A stretch of 64,000 nucleotides of DNA from Vibrio sp. 16 (GTDB lineage Bacteria > Pseudomonadota > Gammaproteobacteria > Enterobacterales > Vibrionaceae), in NCBI RefSeq assembly GCF_963681195.1, contig NZ_OY808997.1, positions 2,976,001 through 3,040,000 on the forward strand. The letters run 5' to 3'. The notes below the pieces were generated by a model. It did not search any database. It saw nothing but the letters and a program-made list of their open reading frames with translations, and had not been told where the DNA came from. The position numbers were made by a program, and so were the translations under genes. Positions 1 through 8,770 of the stretch are shown here, one piece after another (position 1 is the first letter of the stretch; every line of letters starts with the position of its first letter).

Positions 1-1
1 G

Positions 2-103
2 CTGACTGTGGATGAAATTCAGCCTTTAATCTCGCATTTCATTGCTAAAGGGATAAAATCACAGAAAACTCAAAGGGTAACTTTAGAAAGAGCTCAGCTA
101 TGA
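2..103 (+). CDS. 3' end of an unidentified gene, overlapping ampD
   Basis: An open frame enters from the left edge and runs 33 codons to a TGA at 101-103. That stop overlaps the ampD ATG in an ATGA arrangement, which suggests translational coupling. The visible C-terminus is a short, charged, helix-like stretch with no motif I recognise. It does not resemble the end of NadC, the usual ampD neighbour. Function unknown; the rest of the gene lies outside the window. Confidence 0.55.
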   Translation: MTVDEIQPLISHFIAKGIKSQKTQRVTLERAQL

Positions 104-654
104 TTGATGATAGAGGTTGGTATCGACCTGCACGCCATGTTCCCTCGCCATTTTTTGATCAAAGAAGTGATGAAACGGATATTTCGCTATTGGTCGTGCA
201 CAATATTAGTCTGCCACCGGGGCAGTTTGGCGGTCCGTATATCGAGCAGTTCTTCACTGGCAAGCTCGACCCTTACGAACATCCCTTCTTTAGGGTGATT
301 CACAACATGGGCGTATCGGCACATTGCCTTATTCGCCGTGATGGAGAGATCATTCAGTTCGTGCCTTTTAATGCCAGAGCTTGGCACGCGGGCGTATCGA
401 GTTTTGCTGGCCGAGAGAAATGCAACGATTATTCGATTGGCATTGAGCTAGAAGGCTGTGATTACGTGGTTTATACCGATGCACAATATCAATCGTTGAC
501 AGAGCTGACTCAACAGTTGCAATTGCGTTACCCGCAGATCACTTCCTCAAGAATCACTGGCCATCAGTATATCGCGCCGCTTCGCAAGAGTGACCCGGGC
601 TTAGTCTTTGATTGGCGACGTTTTCATGATGCATTGAAACGTTGTGAGAGCTGA
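100..654 (+). CDS. ampD: AmpD, 1,6-anhydro-N-acetylmuramoyl-L-alanine amidase
   Basis: Cytoplasmic zinc amidase that removes the stem peptide from anhydro-muropeptides during cell-wall recycling, which in many bacteria keeps AmpR-controlled beta-lactamase off. The 184 residues match the usual AmpD length (about 183-187). The zinc ligands and catalytic lysine are visible: H34 in VVHNIS, H155 in ITGHQYI, K163 and D165 in KSDPG, each one position or less from the E. coli numbering (H34, H154, K162, D164). The start is the ATG overlapping the stop of the upstream frame. AmpE does not follow; the next gene, fldB, is convergent. Confidence 0.95.
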   Translation: MIDDRGWYRPARHVPSPFFDQRSDETDISLLVVHNISLPPGQFGGPYIEQFFTGKLDPYEHPFFRVIHNMGVSAHCLIRRDGEIIQFVPFNARAWHAGVSSFAGREKCNDYSIGIELEGCDYVVYTDAQYQSLTELTQQLQLRYPQITSSRITGHQYIAPLRKSDPGLVFDWRRFHDALKRCES

Positions 655-667
655 GTTCAAGCCGATT

Positions 668-697
668 AGAAAAGGGTTGGCTCTATAACCAACCCCT
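668..697 (-). terminator. Terminator of fldB, between convergent ampD and fldB
   Basis: A 7-bp GC-rich stem (GGGTTGG at 674-680 with CCAACCC at 689-695) and 8-nt loop. Read on the minus strand it is followed by TTTTCT, so it ends fldB; it may also slow ampD transcripts. Confidence 0.7.
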
Positions 698-707
698 AAA
701 GCTTTTG

Positions 708-1229
708 TTAAAGTGTCTCTTGATACTCAACCAGAACTTGTTCAACCCAAGTCGCGATGCGTTCGTCGCTGAGCTCGTATTGAGAGTCTTCATCCAGAGC
801 TAAACCGACAAACTTGCTCTGGTCTTCAGTTAGGGCTTTTGATGCTTCAAACTCATAGCTGTCGTCGTTTGGCCAGTATCCGATAAAATTCACTCCCGTT
901 GCTTTGAGCTCATCGTGCAGCATGCCCATCGCATCAAGATACCATTCTCCGTAACCTTCTTGGTCACCCAGACCAAACAGTGCGACGGTTTTGCCAGCAA
1001 GAGACAGACCGCTGACCTGATCCCAAAGCTCAATCCAGTCTTCTTGAATTTCACCGAAGTCCCATGTAGAGATGCCTAGGAGCAGAAGATCGTAGTCAGC
1101 CATTAGGCTAAGAGGAGAATCTTTTACGTTGTGGATGTCGACAAGATCGTCACCGATGATCGCGCGAATTTTTTCTGCTGCCATCTCGGTATAGCAGGTA
1201 GTTGAGCCGTAAAATAGACCGATTTTCAT
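708..1229 (-). CDS. fldB: FldB, flavodoxin 2
   Basis: Small FMN electron carrier of the long-chain flavodoxin class. The N-terminus [15 protein letters not shown] contains the FMN-phosphate loop (GSTTCYTE), and the central [10 protein letters not shown] and FGLGDQEGY stretches are typical isoalloxazine-binding loops. The reading frame is open further upstream, but the flavodoxin fold begins at the ATG at 1229, giving 173 residues, the length of E. coli FldB. Convergent with ampD and divergent from xerD, the same neighbour as in other gamma-proteobacteria. Confidence 0.93.
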   Translation of the reverse strand: MKIGLFYGSTTCYTEMAAEKIRAIIGDDLVDIHNVKDSPLSLMADYDLLLLGISTWDFGEIQEDWIELWDQVSGLSLAGKTVALFGLGDQEGYGEWYLDAMGMLHDELKATGVNFIGYWPNDDSYEFEASKALTEDQSKFVGLALDEDSQYELSDERIATWVEQVLVEYQETL

Positions 1230-1380
1230 AGCTTTTTGTTCTTTACTCGGGAGTTGATAGCGAATTCTAACCACAAATTGGCGAGGTTTGCAGCGAATAT
1301 CGAAGGGAAAGGACAAATTTTATGGCTTTATTGCTTAGCCACACTTACATTGGAGCCATGTCGAAGAATTGAGGAATACC

Positions 1381-2289
1381 GTGTCTGAGGTAATGTCTCC
1401 TGAACAAGGACTTGTTGAACAGTTTTTAGATGCAATGTGGATGGAACGCGGGCTATCAGAAAACACACTAGCGTCTTACCGCAACGATTTAAGTAAACTG
1501 CTTCAATGGATGAGTAAGCATAACTATCGTCTAGATTTCATTAGCTTATCAGGTTTGCAGGAATATCAAACTTGGTTGGCAGACGAAGGCTACAAGCAAA
1601 CTTCTCGTGCTAGAATGCTGTCGGCAATTCGTCGGTTATTTCAGTATTTGCATCGAGAGAAAATCCGCGCGGATGATCCCAGCGCCTTACTCGTAAGCCC
1701 TAAATTGCCTAAGCGTTTACCCAAAGATCTCAGTGAAGCGCAGGTAGACGCGTTGCTTGATGCCCCCGATCCTAATGATCCCATGGAGCTTCGTGATAAA
1801 GCGATGCTGGAACTTTTGTACGCTACCGGGCTACGTGTAACCGAGTTAGTGAGCCTTACGATGGAAAACATTAGCCTACGTCAGGGGGTGGTTCGTGTTA
1901 CGGGTAAAGGGGGCAAGGAACGCCTTGTTCCGATGGGAGAAAACGCAGTCGATTGGATTGAAACTTTTCTTGAGCAGGGGCGGTCTGAGTTACTAGGTGA
2001 AAATACTTCCGATGTGGTCTTTCCAAGCAAACGGGCTCGGCAGATGACTCGCCAGACGTTTTGGCACCGGATAAAACATTACGCCGTGATAGCGGGTATT
2101 GATAGCGAAAAGTTGTCACCTCACGTATTACGGCATGCGTTCGCGACGCACTTACTCAATTATGGTGCTGACTTACGGGTTGTGCAGATGTTACTCGGAC
2201 ATAGTGACTTGTCGACCACGCAAATTTATACTCATGTCGCCACAGAGCGATTGAAACAATTACACAGCGAGCACCACCCAAGGGCGTAG
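1381..2289 (+). CDS. xerD: XerD, site-specific tyrosine recombinase
   Basis: With XerC it resolves chromosome dimers at dif, under FtsK control, and can be exploited by integrative phages and plasmids. An N-terminal SAM-like core-binding domain (about 1-110) precedes the catalytic domain. The full active-site set is visible: R152, K176, H248, R251, H274 and nucleophile Y283, all exactly four positions beyond E. coli XerD (R148, K172, H244, R247, H270, Y279). I chose the GTG at 1381 because GAGGA lies about 6 nt upstream; a TTG at 1369 in the same frame overlaps that Shine-Dalgarno. 302 residues. Followed 28 nt later by dsbC. Confidence 0.95.
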   Translation: MSEVMSPEQGLVEQFLDAMWMERGLSENTLASYRNDLSKLLQWMSKHNYRLDFISLSGLQEYQTWLADEGYKQTSRARMLSAIRRLFQYLHREKIRADDPSALLVSPKLPKRLPKDLSEAQVDALLDAPDPNDPMELRDKAMLELLYATGLRVTELVSLTMENISLRQGVVRVTGKGGKERLVPMGENAVDWIETFLEQGRSELLGENTSDVVFPSKRARQMTRQTFWHRIKHYAVIAGIDSEKLSPHVLRHAFATHLLNYGADLRVVQMLLGHSDLSTTQIYTHVATERLKQLHSEHHPRA

Positions 2290-2317
2290 GCTCTCGCACA
2301 AAATGAAGGTGAACTTA

Positions 2318-3061
2318 ATGAGCGTATTACGCCGTATGACTCTACTGACTCTGCCGTTGCTCCTTGCTGCCCAGAGTGTTTCTGCAAACGAAGTGACATT
2401 TGACAAGGCTCAGCTTGAAGCGCGCTTTGCAAAACTGGGTTTGGAAGTGAAGCAAGTGGTTCCTGCTGATATTGACGGTCTCGTGGAAGTACAAACAACC
2501 GGTGGGGTGTTATTCGCTTCACCAACGGGTGATTACTTTCTTGCCGGGACCTTGTACAAGTTAGATGGGAATGGTCAGTACGAAGATGTACTTGCCAAGC
2601 GCCAGGCGCCTATTAATGCGGCCAAGATTGAATCGTTCAAGGACAGCATGATCGAATTCAAAGCCGACAACGAAAAGTACGTAGTGACGGTATTTACTGA
2701 CATCACGTGTGGTTACTGTGTTCGCCTACATAATCAGATGCAAGGCTACAATGATCTGGGTATTACTGTTCGTTACATGGCTTACCCACGTCAAGGTGGA
2801 ACGGGTTCCGTCGCGGATCAAATGGCGGCCATTTGGGGAGCGGAGAGTCCTCAGTCTGCGATGCATGACGGAAAAGTAAACCGCAAGTTCCCAGAACAGA
2901 GCAAAGACTTTGCCAAGTATCAAGACATCATCAAACAGCATTATGCGCTAGGTCGAGAACTTGGTATTAGTGGAACGCCTGCTATCTTCCTTCCTAACGG
3001 CGAAATGGTGGGTGGTTACTTACCGCCAGCACAGCTTTTACAGCGCCTTGAGCAGATTTAA
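2318..3061 (+). CDS. dsbC: DsbC, periplasmic protein disulfide isomerase
   Basis: Corrects wrong disulfides in periplasmic proteins and is kept reduced by DsbD. Signal peptide with hydrophobic core TLLTLPLLLAA and likely cleavage after SVSA. An N-terminal dimerisation domain is followed by a thioredoxin-like domain with the CGYC active site (C131, C134) and a cis-proline loop (GISGTPAIF). An upstream in-frame ATG at 2303 lacks a ribosome site, whereas the ATG at 2318 follows AAGGTG at good spacing, so the latter is chosen (247 residues). The xerD-dsbC-recJ order is shared with E. coli. Confidence 0.94.
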   Translation: MSVLRRMTLLTLPLLLAAQSVSANEVTFDKAQLEARFAKLGLEVKQVVPADIDGLVEVQTTGGVLFASPTGDYFLAGTLYKLDGNGQYEDVLAKRQAPINAAKIESFKDSMIEFKADNEKYVVTVFTDITCGYCVRLHNQMQGYNDLGITVRYMAYPRQGGTGSVADQMAAIWGAESPQSAMHDGKVNRKFPEQSKDFAKYQDIIKQHYALGRELGISGTPAIFLPNGEMVGGYLPPAQLLQRLEQI

Positions 3062-3089
3062 TAACCTGCTAACTTGATTGAACAAGATT

Positions 3090-3115
3090 GGGAGCGTCGT
3101 ATTGCTCCCTTTTTG
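3090..3115 (+). terminator. Terminator after dsbC
   Basis: A 6-bp stem GGGAGC/GCTCCC with an 8-nt loop followed by TTTTTG. recJ begins about 50 nt later, so read-through is possible. Confidence 0.65.
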
Positions 3116-3167
3116 TTTATACTCAGACCACGTACCTTAGGTTCCCCAACAAGACCTCACGATATTT

Positions 3168-4904
3168 ATGATAGAAATTCAACGACGACCGGAAGTCGAT
3201 CTCTCTCTGCTCCCTGACACCATTGCGCCTCTGTTAAAACGCGTTTACATCAGCCGCGGAATTACATCGCCTGAGCAACTCGAGACAACGGCAAGAGCGC
3301 TGCACTCTTATCAAAAACTGCACGGGATAGAGGCTGCTGTTGAGCTGCTTTTCAACGCAATTGCGGAGCAAAAGCGAATTATTGTGGTGGGTGATTTTGA
3401 TGCTGATGGTGCAACCAGCTCTGCGCTTTCTGTGCTTGCGCTGCGCATGCTCGGCTCAAACAATGTTGATTATCTCGTCCCTAACCGCTTTGAAGATGGT
3501 TATGGCTTAAGCCCTGAGGTGGTGGATCAAGCGATAGAGATTGGCGCCGAAGTTATCATGACCGTTGATAATGGTGTCTCATCGATTGATGGTGTGCGCT
3601 ATGCCAAAGAGCAAGGGCTAAAGGTATTGGTGACTGACCACCATTTACCTGGTCATGAACTGCCAAATGTTGATGCTATGGTGAACCCTAACTTGCAAGA
3701 ATGTGCGTTTCCATCAAAAGCATTAGCAGGTGTAGGCGTCGCGTTTTATCTGATGATGGCGCTTTGCGTCCATATGCGTAAAAACGGTTGGTTTGCCCAG
3801 CAAGGAATGGCAGAACCGAAATTGATGGAGCTGATTGACCTAGTGGCGCTAGGTACAGTGGCTGACGTCGTGCCGCTGGATGAAAACAACCGTATTTTAG
3901 TCCATCAGGGATTGCAGCGAATTCGCGCAGGTAAAGCGCGCCCGGGAATTCAAGCTTTGATTGAAGTCGCTAAGCGTGATGCAAGGCGATTGGTGGCGTC
4001 TGACTTTGGCTTTGCTTTAGGTCCGCGCATTAATGCAGCGGGGCGTTTGGATGACATGTCGTTTGGGGTGGAACTTTTGATGGCGAATAACATCCACGCA
4101 GCTCGTCGAATGGCGAGTGAGTTGGATGGGCTAAATCAAACGCGCAAAGAGATCGAAGAGGGCATGAAGCAAGAAGCAATGGCTTTTTGTGAGCGCCTAC
4201 AGTTTGGTGATAGCGATATGCCCCATGGTTTGGTCTTGTTCCAACGCGACTGGCACCAAGGCGTGATTGGGATCTTAGCATCGCGAATCAAAGAGAAGTT
4301 TCATCGCCCTGTGATAGCGTTTGCTGATGGAGGAGAGGGCAGCATTAAAGGCTCATGTCGGTCGATTCCTGGCCTGCATATGCGTGATGTGCTCGATCGC
4401 ATCGATACTCAAAATCCAGGTTTGATTGTGAAGTTTGGTGGTCATGCGATGGCGGCAGGCTTGACGATTATGGAAAGCAACTTTGAGCGTTTTGCTAAGC
4501 TGTTTGATGAGGCGGTGAAACAGGACTTAGACGAGGCTGCTCTTAAAGGTGTGATTCTTTCTGATGGTGAGCTAAGGCCAGAGGAGTTCTCTATGCATAC
4601 GGCTGAAATGCTTCGTGCTGGCGGCCCCTGGGGACAGGCGTTTCCAGAGCCTTTGTTCGATGGCGAGTTTAAAGTCTTACATCAGAAATTGGTGGGAGAG
4701 AAACATCTCAAATTGATGCTTGAGCCTCTACACAAAGGCCACCCAACCAATATCATGATCGATGGGATTGCCTTTAACGTTGATTTGCGACGTTGGCCGG
4801 ATGCATCAGTCAAGACCGTTCACTTAGCTTATAAGCTAGATATCAATGAGTTTCGTGGTAATCAGTCATTGCAGTTGATGATTGACCATCTGGAAGCCCG
4901 CTAA
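3168..4904 (+). CDS. recJ: RecJ, single-strand-specific 5'-3' exonuclease
   Basis: Degrades 5'-ended single-stranded DNA in RecF-pathway recombination and in mismatch and base-excision repair. A member of the DHH phosphoesterase superfamily: the metal-binding motifs VGDFDADGATSS, TVDNGVSS and VTDHHLPG are in order in the N-terminal half, with GPRINAAGRLDD and the DHHA1 motif KFGGHAMAAGLTI further on. The 578 residues match the E. coli protein (577). No strong Shine-Dalgarno is visible before the ATG, but it is the first start and fits the family N-terminus. Confidence 0.96.
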   Translation: MIEIQRRPEVDLSLLPDTIAPLLKRVYISRGITSPEQLETTARALHSYQKLHGIEAAVELLFNAIAEQKRIIVVGDFDADGATSSALSVLALRMLGSNNVDYLVPNRFEDGYGLSPEVVDQAIEIGAEVIMTVDNGVSSIDGVRYAKEQGLKVLVTDHHLPGHELPNVDAMVNPNLQECAFPSKALAGVGVAFYLMMALCVHMRKNGWFAQQGMAEPKLMELIDLVALGTVADVVPLDENNRILVHQGLQRIRAGKARPGIQALIEVAKRDARRLVASDFGFALGPRINAAGRLDDMSFGVELLMANNIHAARRMASELDGLNQTRKEIEEGMKQEAMAFCERLQFGDSDMPHGLVLFQRDWHQGVIGILASRIKEKFHRPVIAFADGGEGSIKGSCRSIPGLHMRDVLDRIDTQNPGLIVKFGGHAMAAGLTIMESNFERFAKLFDEAVKQDLDEAALKGVILSDGELRPEEFSMHTAEMLRAGGPWGQAFPEPLFDGEFKVLHQKLVGEKHLKLMLEPLHKGHPTNIMIDGIAFNVDLRRWPDASVKTVHLAYKLDINEFRGNQSLQLMIDHLEAR

Positions 4905-4930
4905 CACTTTGCGCTTGGTAGGTTAACGAT

Positions 4931-4960
4931 AGGGTTGATGCGTTCCATCAACCCTTTTTG
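4931..4960 (+). terminator. Terminator after recJ
   Basis: A 10-bp stem (AGGGTTGATG/CATCAACCCT) with a 5-nt loop, its last base pair running into a T tract. It separates recJ from the pyruvate dehydrogenase locus. Confidence 0.85.
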
Positions 4961-5079
4961 ATTTTCTAAGGCTGCGCATCTTTCTTCTCATTCCCTAATA
5001 ACCTTTCATATCTATTTAAAACTCGCCTATCAAACTGTGATGGCTAGCACGCTTTCTTCCCATCTGTTTACAAATTGTA

Positions 5080-5094
5080 ATTGGTCAGACCAAT
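5080..5094 (+). promoter_or_regulatory. Distal PdhR operator
   Basis: ATTGGTCAGACCAAT is a perfect match to the PdhR palindrome ATTGGT-N3-ACCAAT. It lies about 90 bp upstream of the predicted promoter -35, in the 356-bp recJ-pdhR gap. Confidence 0.8.
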
Positions 5095-5167
5095 TTGATT
5101 GATGTTTTAATCCACTATTGTTATCAAGATGTTGAAGCGTGACCTGTTCTATGATTTAGGTCAACTT

Positions 5168-5196
5168 TTGTCTGGAACTTGCGTTTTAATTATGTT
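5168..5196 (+). promoter_or_regulatory. Predicted pdhR-aceEF promoter
   Basis: A sigma-70-like pair: TTGTCT at 5168-5173, 17-bp spacer, TATGTT at 5191-5196. The proximal PdhR operator begins about 20 bp downstream of the -10, placing it over the early transcribed region, where a bound repressor would block initiation or clearance. Confidence 0.6.
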
Positions 5197-5216
5197 AATT
5201 TCCTCGCCAACATAAA

Positions 5217-5231
5217 ATTGGTATTACCAAT
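5217..5231 (+). promoter_or_regulatory. Proximal PdhR operator
   Basis: ATTGGTATTACCAAT, a second perfect PdhR palindrome, just downstream of the predicted transcription start and 29 bp before the pdhR ATG. In E. coli PdhR represses its own operon from a comparable site and is released by pyruvate. Confidence 0.88.
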
Positions 5232-5260
5232 TGACTGCAAAGAGTAGAAGAATAACAACT

Positions 5261-6028
5261 ATGGCTTATCAAAGGATTCGTCAGCCAAAACTTTCTGATG
5301 TCATTGAACAAGAGTTAGAAAGGCTGATTGTGGAAGGAACATTGTCTCCGGGGCAACAATTGCCGCCAGAGCGCGAGCTGGCTAAACAGTTTGATGTGTC
5401 TCGTCCTTCAATCCGTGAGGCAATTCAACGCCTTGAAGCTAAGCGTCTTCTTACTCGTCGACAGGGTGGTGGCACATTCGTTAGCGAAAACATCTGGACC
5501 AGCTTTTCAGATCCTCTGCTAAATTTATTGTCTAGCCACTCAGAGACTCAGCTTGATCTACTGGAAACGCGTCATGCGATGGAAGGTATCTCAGCGTACT
5601 TTGCAGCCGTTCGTGGTACTGAAGAAGATTTCGCTCGTATCGAGGCAAGCCTCGAAAAAATCAGTGAGCAACAAACTGAGAAAAACATTGAAGCGGAAGC
5701 CGCTGCAGTTATGCAGTTTCTGATCGCTTTAACGGAAGCAGCGCACAACGTAGTGCTGCTGCATATTGTTCGCAGTTTAGCGCCATTGCTTGAGCAGAAT
5801 ATCTTACAGAATTTAAAGCTCTTACATCGCCGCGATGAAGTGGTCGAAAAAGTAAGTAAACACAGAGCTAATATCGTTGAAGCGATCGTTTCAGGTAAGC
5901 CAGAAAAGGCGCGTGAAATGTGTCATTCACACTTAGCTTATATTGAAGAAACATTGTTGGATTTGACTCGTGAAGAGTCGCGCAGAGAGCGCTCTTTGCG
6001 TCGAATTCAACAAGGTAACGACTCTTAA
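5261..6028 (+). CDS. pdhR: PdhR, pyruvate-responsive GntR-family repressor
   Basis: DNA-binding autorepressor of the pyruvate dehydrogenase operon. An N-terminal winged helix ([21 protein letters not shown], about 40-60; [13 protein letters not shown] wing) is followed by an all-helical FadR-type effector domain (FCD). The frame is open from a TTG at 5231, but the ATG at 5261 gives 255 residues, one more than E. coli PdhR, and starts at the conserved [13 protein letters not shown]. Two PdhR operators lie upstream. aceE follows after 48 nt, consistent with one operon. Confidence 0.95.
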   Translation: MAYQRIRQPKLSDVIEQELERLIVEGTLSPGQQLPPERELAKQFDVSRPSIREAIQRLEAKRLLTRRQGGGTFVSENIWTSFSDPLLNLLSSHSETQLDLLETRHAMEGISAYFAAVRGTEEDFARIEASLEKISEQQTEKNIEAEAAAVMQFLIALTEAAHNVVLLHIVRSLAPLLEQNILQNLKLLHRRDEVVEKVSKHRANIVEAIVSGKPEKAREMCHSHLAYIEETLLDLTREESRRERSLRRIQQGNDS

Positions 6029-6076
6029 AGTCGTTGCGTAAATAACTAGATCCAACCAACAGAAGGATAGATCGCC

Positions 6077-8740
6077 ATGTCTGACATGAAGCATGACGTA
6101 GACGCACTGGAAACTCAAGATTGGCTGCAAGCCCTAGAGTCAGTAGTACGTGAAGAAGGTGTAGAACGTGCACAGTTCCTACTAGAAACTGTTCTAGAGA
6201 AAGCACGTCTAGACGGCGTTGATATGCCAACTGGTATCAACACGAACTACATCAACACGATTCCGGCAGCACAAGAGCCAGCATACCCAGGTGATGTGAC
6301 TCTTGAACGTCGTATTCGCTCAATCATTCGCTGGAACGCAATCATGATCGTATTGCGTGCATCTAAGAAAGACCTAGACCTTGGTGGTCACATGGCTTCT
6401 TACCAATCAGCGGCTGCATTCTACGAAGTCTGTTTCAACCACTTCTTCCGCGCTCCAAATGAGACGGACGGTGGCGATCTAGTTTACTACCAAGGTCATA
6501 TCTCACCGGGTATCTACTCTCGTGCATTTGTTGAAGGTCGTCTAACTGAAGAGCAGCTAGATAACTTCCGTCAAGAAGTAGATGGCAAAGGTATCCCATC
6601 ATACCCGCACCCTAAACTAATGCCTGAATTCTGGCAGTTCCCAACAGTATCTATGGGTCTTGGTCCAATCTCTGCGATCTACCAAGCTCGTTTCCTTAAG
6701 TACCTAGAAGGTCGTGGTCTTAAAGATACTTCTGCTCAACGTGTATACGCTTTCCTAGGCGACGGTGAGATGGATGAGCCAGAATCACGTGGTTCTCTAT
6801 CTTTCGCTGCGCGTGAGAAACTAGACAACCTTTGTTTCCTAATCAACTGTAACCTACAGCGTCTAGATGGCCCTGTAATGGGTAACGGTAGCATCATCCA
6901 AGAGCTAGAAGGTCTGTTCAAAGGCGCTGGCTGGAACGTTGTTAAGGTTATCTGGGGCAACAACTGGGATGCACTACTGGCGAAAGACACGTCAGGTAAA
7001 CTTCTACAGCTAATGAACGAAACTGTAGATGGCGACTACCAAACATTTAAATCTAAAGATGGCGCATACGTACGCGAGCACTTCTTTGGCAAGTACCCAG
7101 AAACAGCTGCACTGGTTGCAGACATGACTGATGACGAAATCTTCGCACTTAAGCGTGGTGGTCACGATTCTTCTAAGCTATACGCAGCTTACAAGAACGC
7201 AGCAGAAACTAAAGGTCGTCCAACAGTAATCCTAGCGAAGACTGTTAAAGGTTACGGCATGGGTGAAGCGGCTGAAGGTAAGAACATCGCGCACCAAGTT
7301 AAGAAGATGGACATGACTCACGTACTACACCTACGTGATCGTCTAGGTCTTCAGGACATCCTAACTGACGAAGCAGTGAAAGAACTTCCATACCTGAAAC
7401 TTGAAGAAGGTTCAGCGGAATACGAATACCTACACGCTCGTCGTAAAGAACTAAAAGGTTACACGCCACAGCGTCTACCTAAGTTCACTCAAGAATTCAA
7501 AGTGCCTGAGCTAGAAGAGTTCGCTCCGCTACTAAGCGAGCAGAAGCGTGATATCTCTACAACAATGGCTTACGTCCGTACTCTTAACATCCTGCTTAAG
7601 AACAAGAACATTGGTAAGAATATCGTTCCTATCATCTGTGACGAAGCTCGTACGTTCGGTATGGAAGGTCTGTTCCGTCAGATCGGTATTTACAACCCGC
7701 ACGGTCAGAACTACACACCTCAAGATCGCGACATTGTTTCTTACTACAAAGAAGCAACGTCAGGTCAGGTTCTACAAGAAGGTATCAACGAACTAGGTTC
7801 AATGGCATCTTGGGTTGCAGCTGCGACTTCATACAGCACCAACGATCTGCCAATGATCCCGTTCTACATCTACTACTCTATGTTCGGTTTCCAACGTGTT
7901 GGCGACATGGCGTGGATGGCTGGTGACCAACAAGCTCGCGGTTTCCTACTAGGTGCTACTGCAGGTCGTACTACGCTAAACGGTGAAGGTCTACAGCACG
8001 AAGATGGTCACTCGCACATCATGGCGAACACGGTTCCTAACTGTATTTCTTACGACCCAACATTCGCTTACGAAGTTGCAGTCATCATGCAAGATGGTAT
8101 TCGTCGTATGTACGGTGAGAACCAAGAGAACGTGTTCTACTACCTAACGGTAATGAACGAAAACTACGCAATGCCAGCAATGCCAGAAGGCGCTGAAGAA
8201 GGCATCCGTAAGGGTATCTACAAGCTTGAGTCTTACGCAGGTGATAAGTCTAAAGTTCAGCTAATGGGCTCTGGTACTATCATGAACGAAGTACGTAAAG
8301 CAGCGACTATCCTGAGCGAAGAGTACGGCATCGCATCTGACGTGTTCTCTGTAACATCGTTCAACGAGCTAACTCGTGACGGTCAAGACGCAGAGCGTTA
8401 CAACATGCTTCACCCAGAAGCGGAAGCGAAAGTACCTTACATTGCACAAGTAATGGGCAGCGAGCCAGCTATCGCAGCGACTGACTACATGAAGAACTAC
8501 TGTGAGCAAGTTCGCGCGTTTATGCCTTCTGAGTCTTACAAAGTACTTGGTACTGATGGTTACGGCCGTTCTGACAGCCGCGAGAACCTACGTCGTCACT
8601 TCGAAGTTAATGCGGGCTACGTAGTTGTTGCAGCTCTTACTGAGCTAGCGAAACGTGGTGATGTTGAGAAGTCAGTCGTTGTTGAAGCGATTGCTAAGTT
8701 CAACATCGACACTGAAAAAACAAACCCACTTTACGCTTAA
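6077..8740 (+). CDS. aceE: AceE, pyruvate dehydrogenase E1
   Basis: Thiamine-diphosphate enzyme that decarboxylates pyruvate and reductively acetylates the lipoyl groups of AceF. It is the homodimeric E1 type: 887 residues, the same as E. coli AceE. The ThDP/Mg motif GDGEMDEPESRG continues to NCNLQRLDGPV. The start has a clear AGAAGGA ribosome site. Codon use is strongly biased toward a narrow set (CGT, GGT, AAC, CTA, GAA), as expected for a very highly expressed protein. Second gene of pdhR-aceE-aceF. Confidence 0.97.
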   Translation: MSDMKHDVDALETQDWLQALESVVREEGVERAQFLLETVLEKARLDGVDMPTGINTNYINTIPAAQEPAYPGDVTLERRIRSIIRWNAIMIVLRASKKDLDLGGHMASYQSAAAFYEVCFNHFFRAPNETDGGDLVYYQGHISPGIYSRAFVEGRLTEEQLDNFRQEVDGKGIPSYPHPKLMPEFWQFPTVSMGLGPISAIYQARFLKYLEGRGLKDTSAQRVYAFLGDGEMDEPESRGSLSFAAREKLDNLCFLINCNLQRLDGPVMGNGSIIQELEGLFKGAGWNVVKVIWGNNWDALLAKDTSGKLLQLMNETVDGDYQTFKSKDGAYVREHFFGKYPETAALVADMTDDEIFALKRGGHDSSKLYAAYKNAAETKGRPTVILAKTVKGYGMGEAAEGKNIAHQVKKMDMTHVLHLRDRLGLQDILTDEAVKELPYLKLEEGSAEYEYLHARRKELKGYTPQRLPKFTQEFKVPELEEFAPLLSEQKRDISTTMAYVRTLNILLKNKNIGKNIVPIICDEARTFGMEGLFRQIGIYNPHGQNYTPQDRDIVSYYKEATSGQVLQEGINELGSMASWVAAATSYSTNDLPMIPFYIYYSMFGFQRVGDMAWMAGDQQARGFLLGATAGRTTLNGEGLQHEDGHSHIMANTVPNCISYDPTFAYEVAVIMQDGIRRMYGENQENVFYYLTVMNENYAMPAMPEGAEEGIRKGIYKLESYAGDKSKVQLMGSGTIMNEVRKAATILSEEYGIASDVFSVTSFNELTRDGQDAERYNMLHPEAEAKVPYIAQVMGSEPAIAATDYMKNYCEQVRAFMPSESYKVLGTDGYGRSDSRENLRRHFEVNAGYVVVAALTELAKRGDVEKSVVVEAIAKFNIDTEKTNPLYA

Positions 8741-8770
8741 TACAGCGCTTAACTAGAAGGTAAATAAGCA

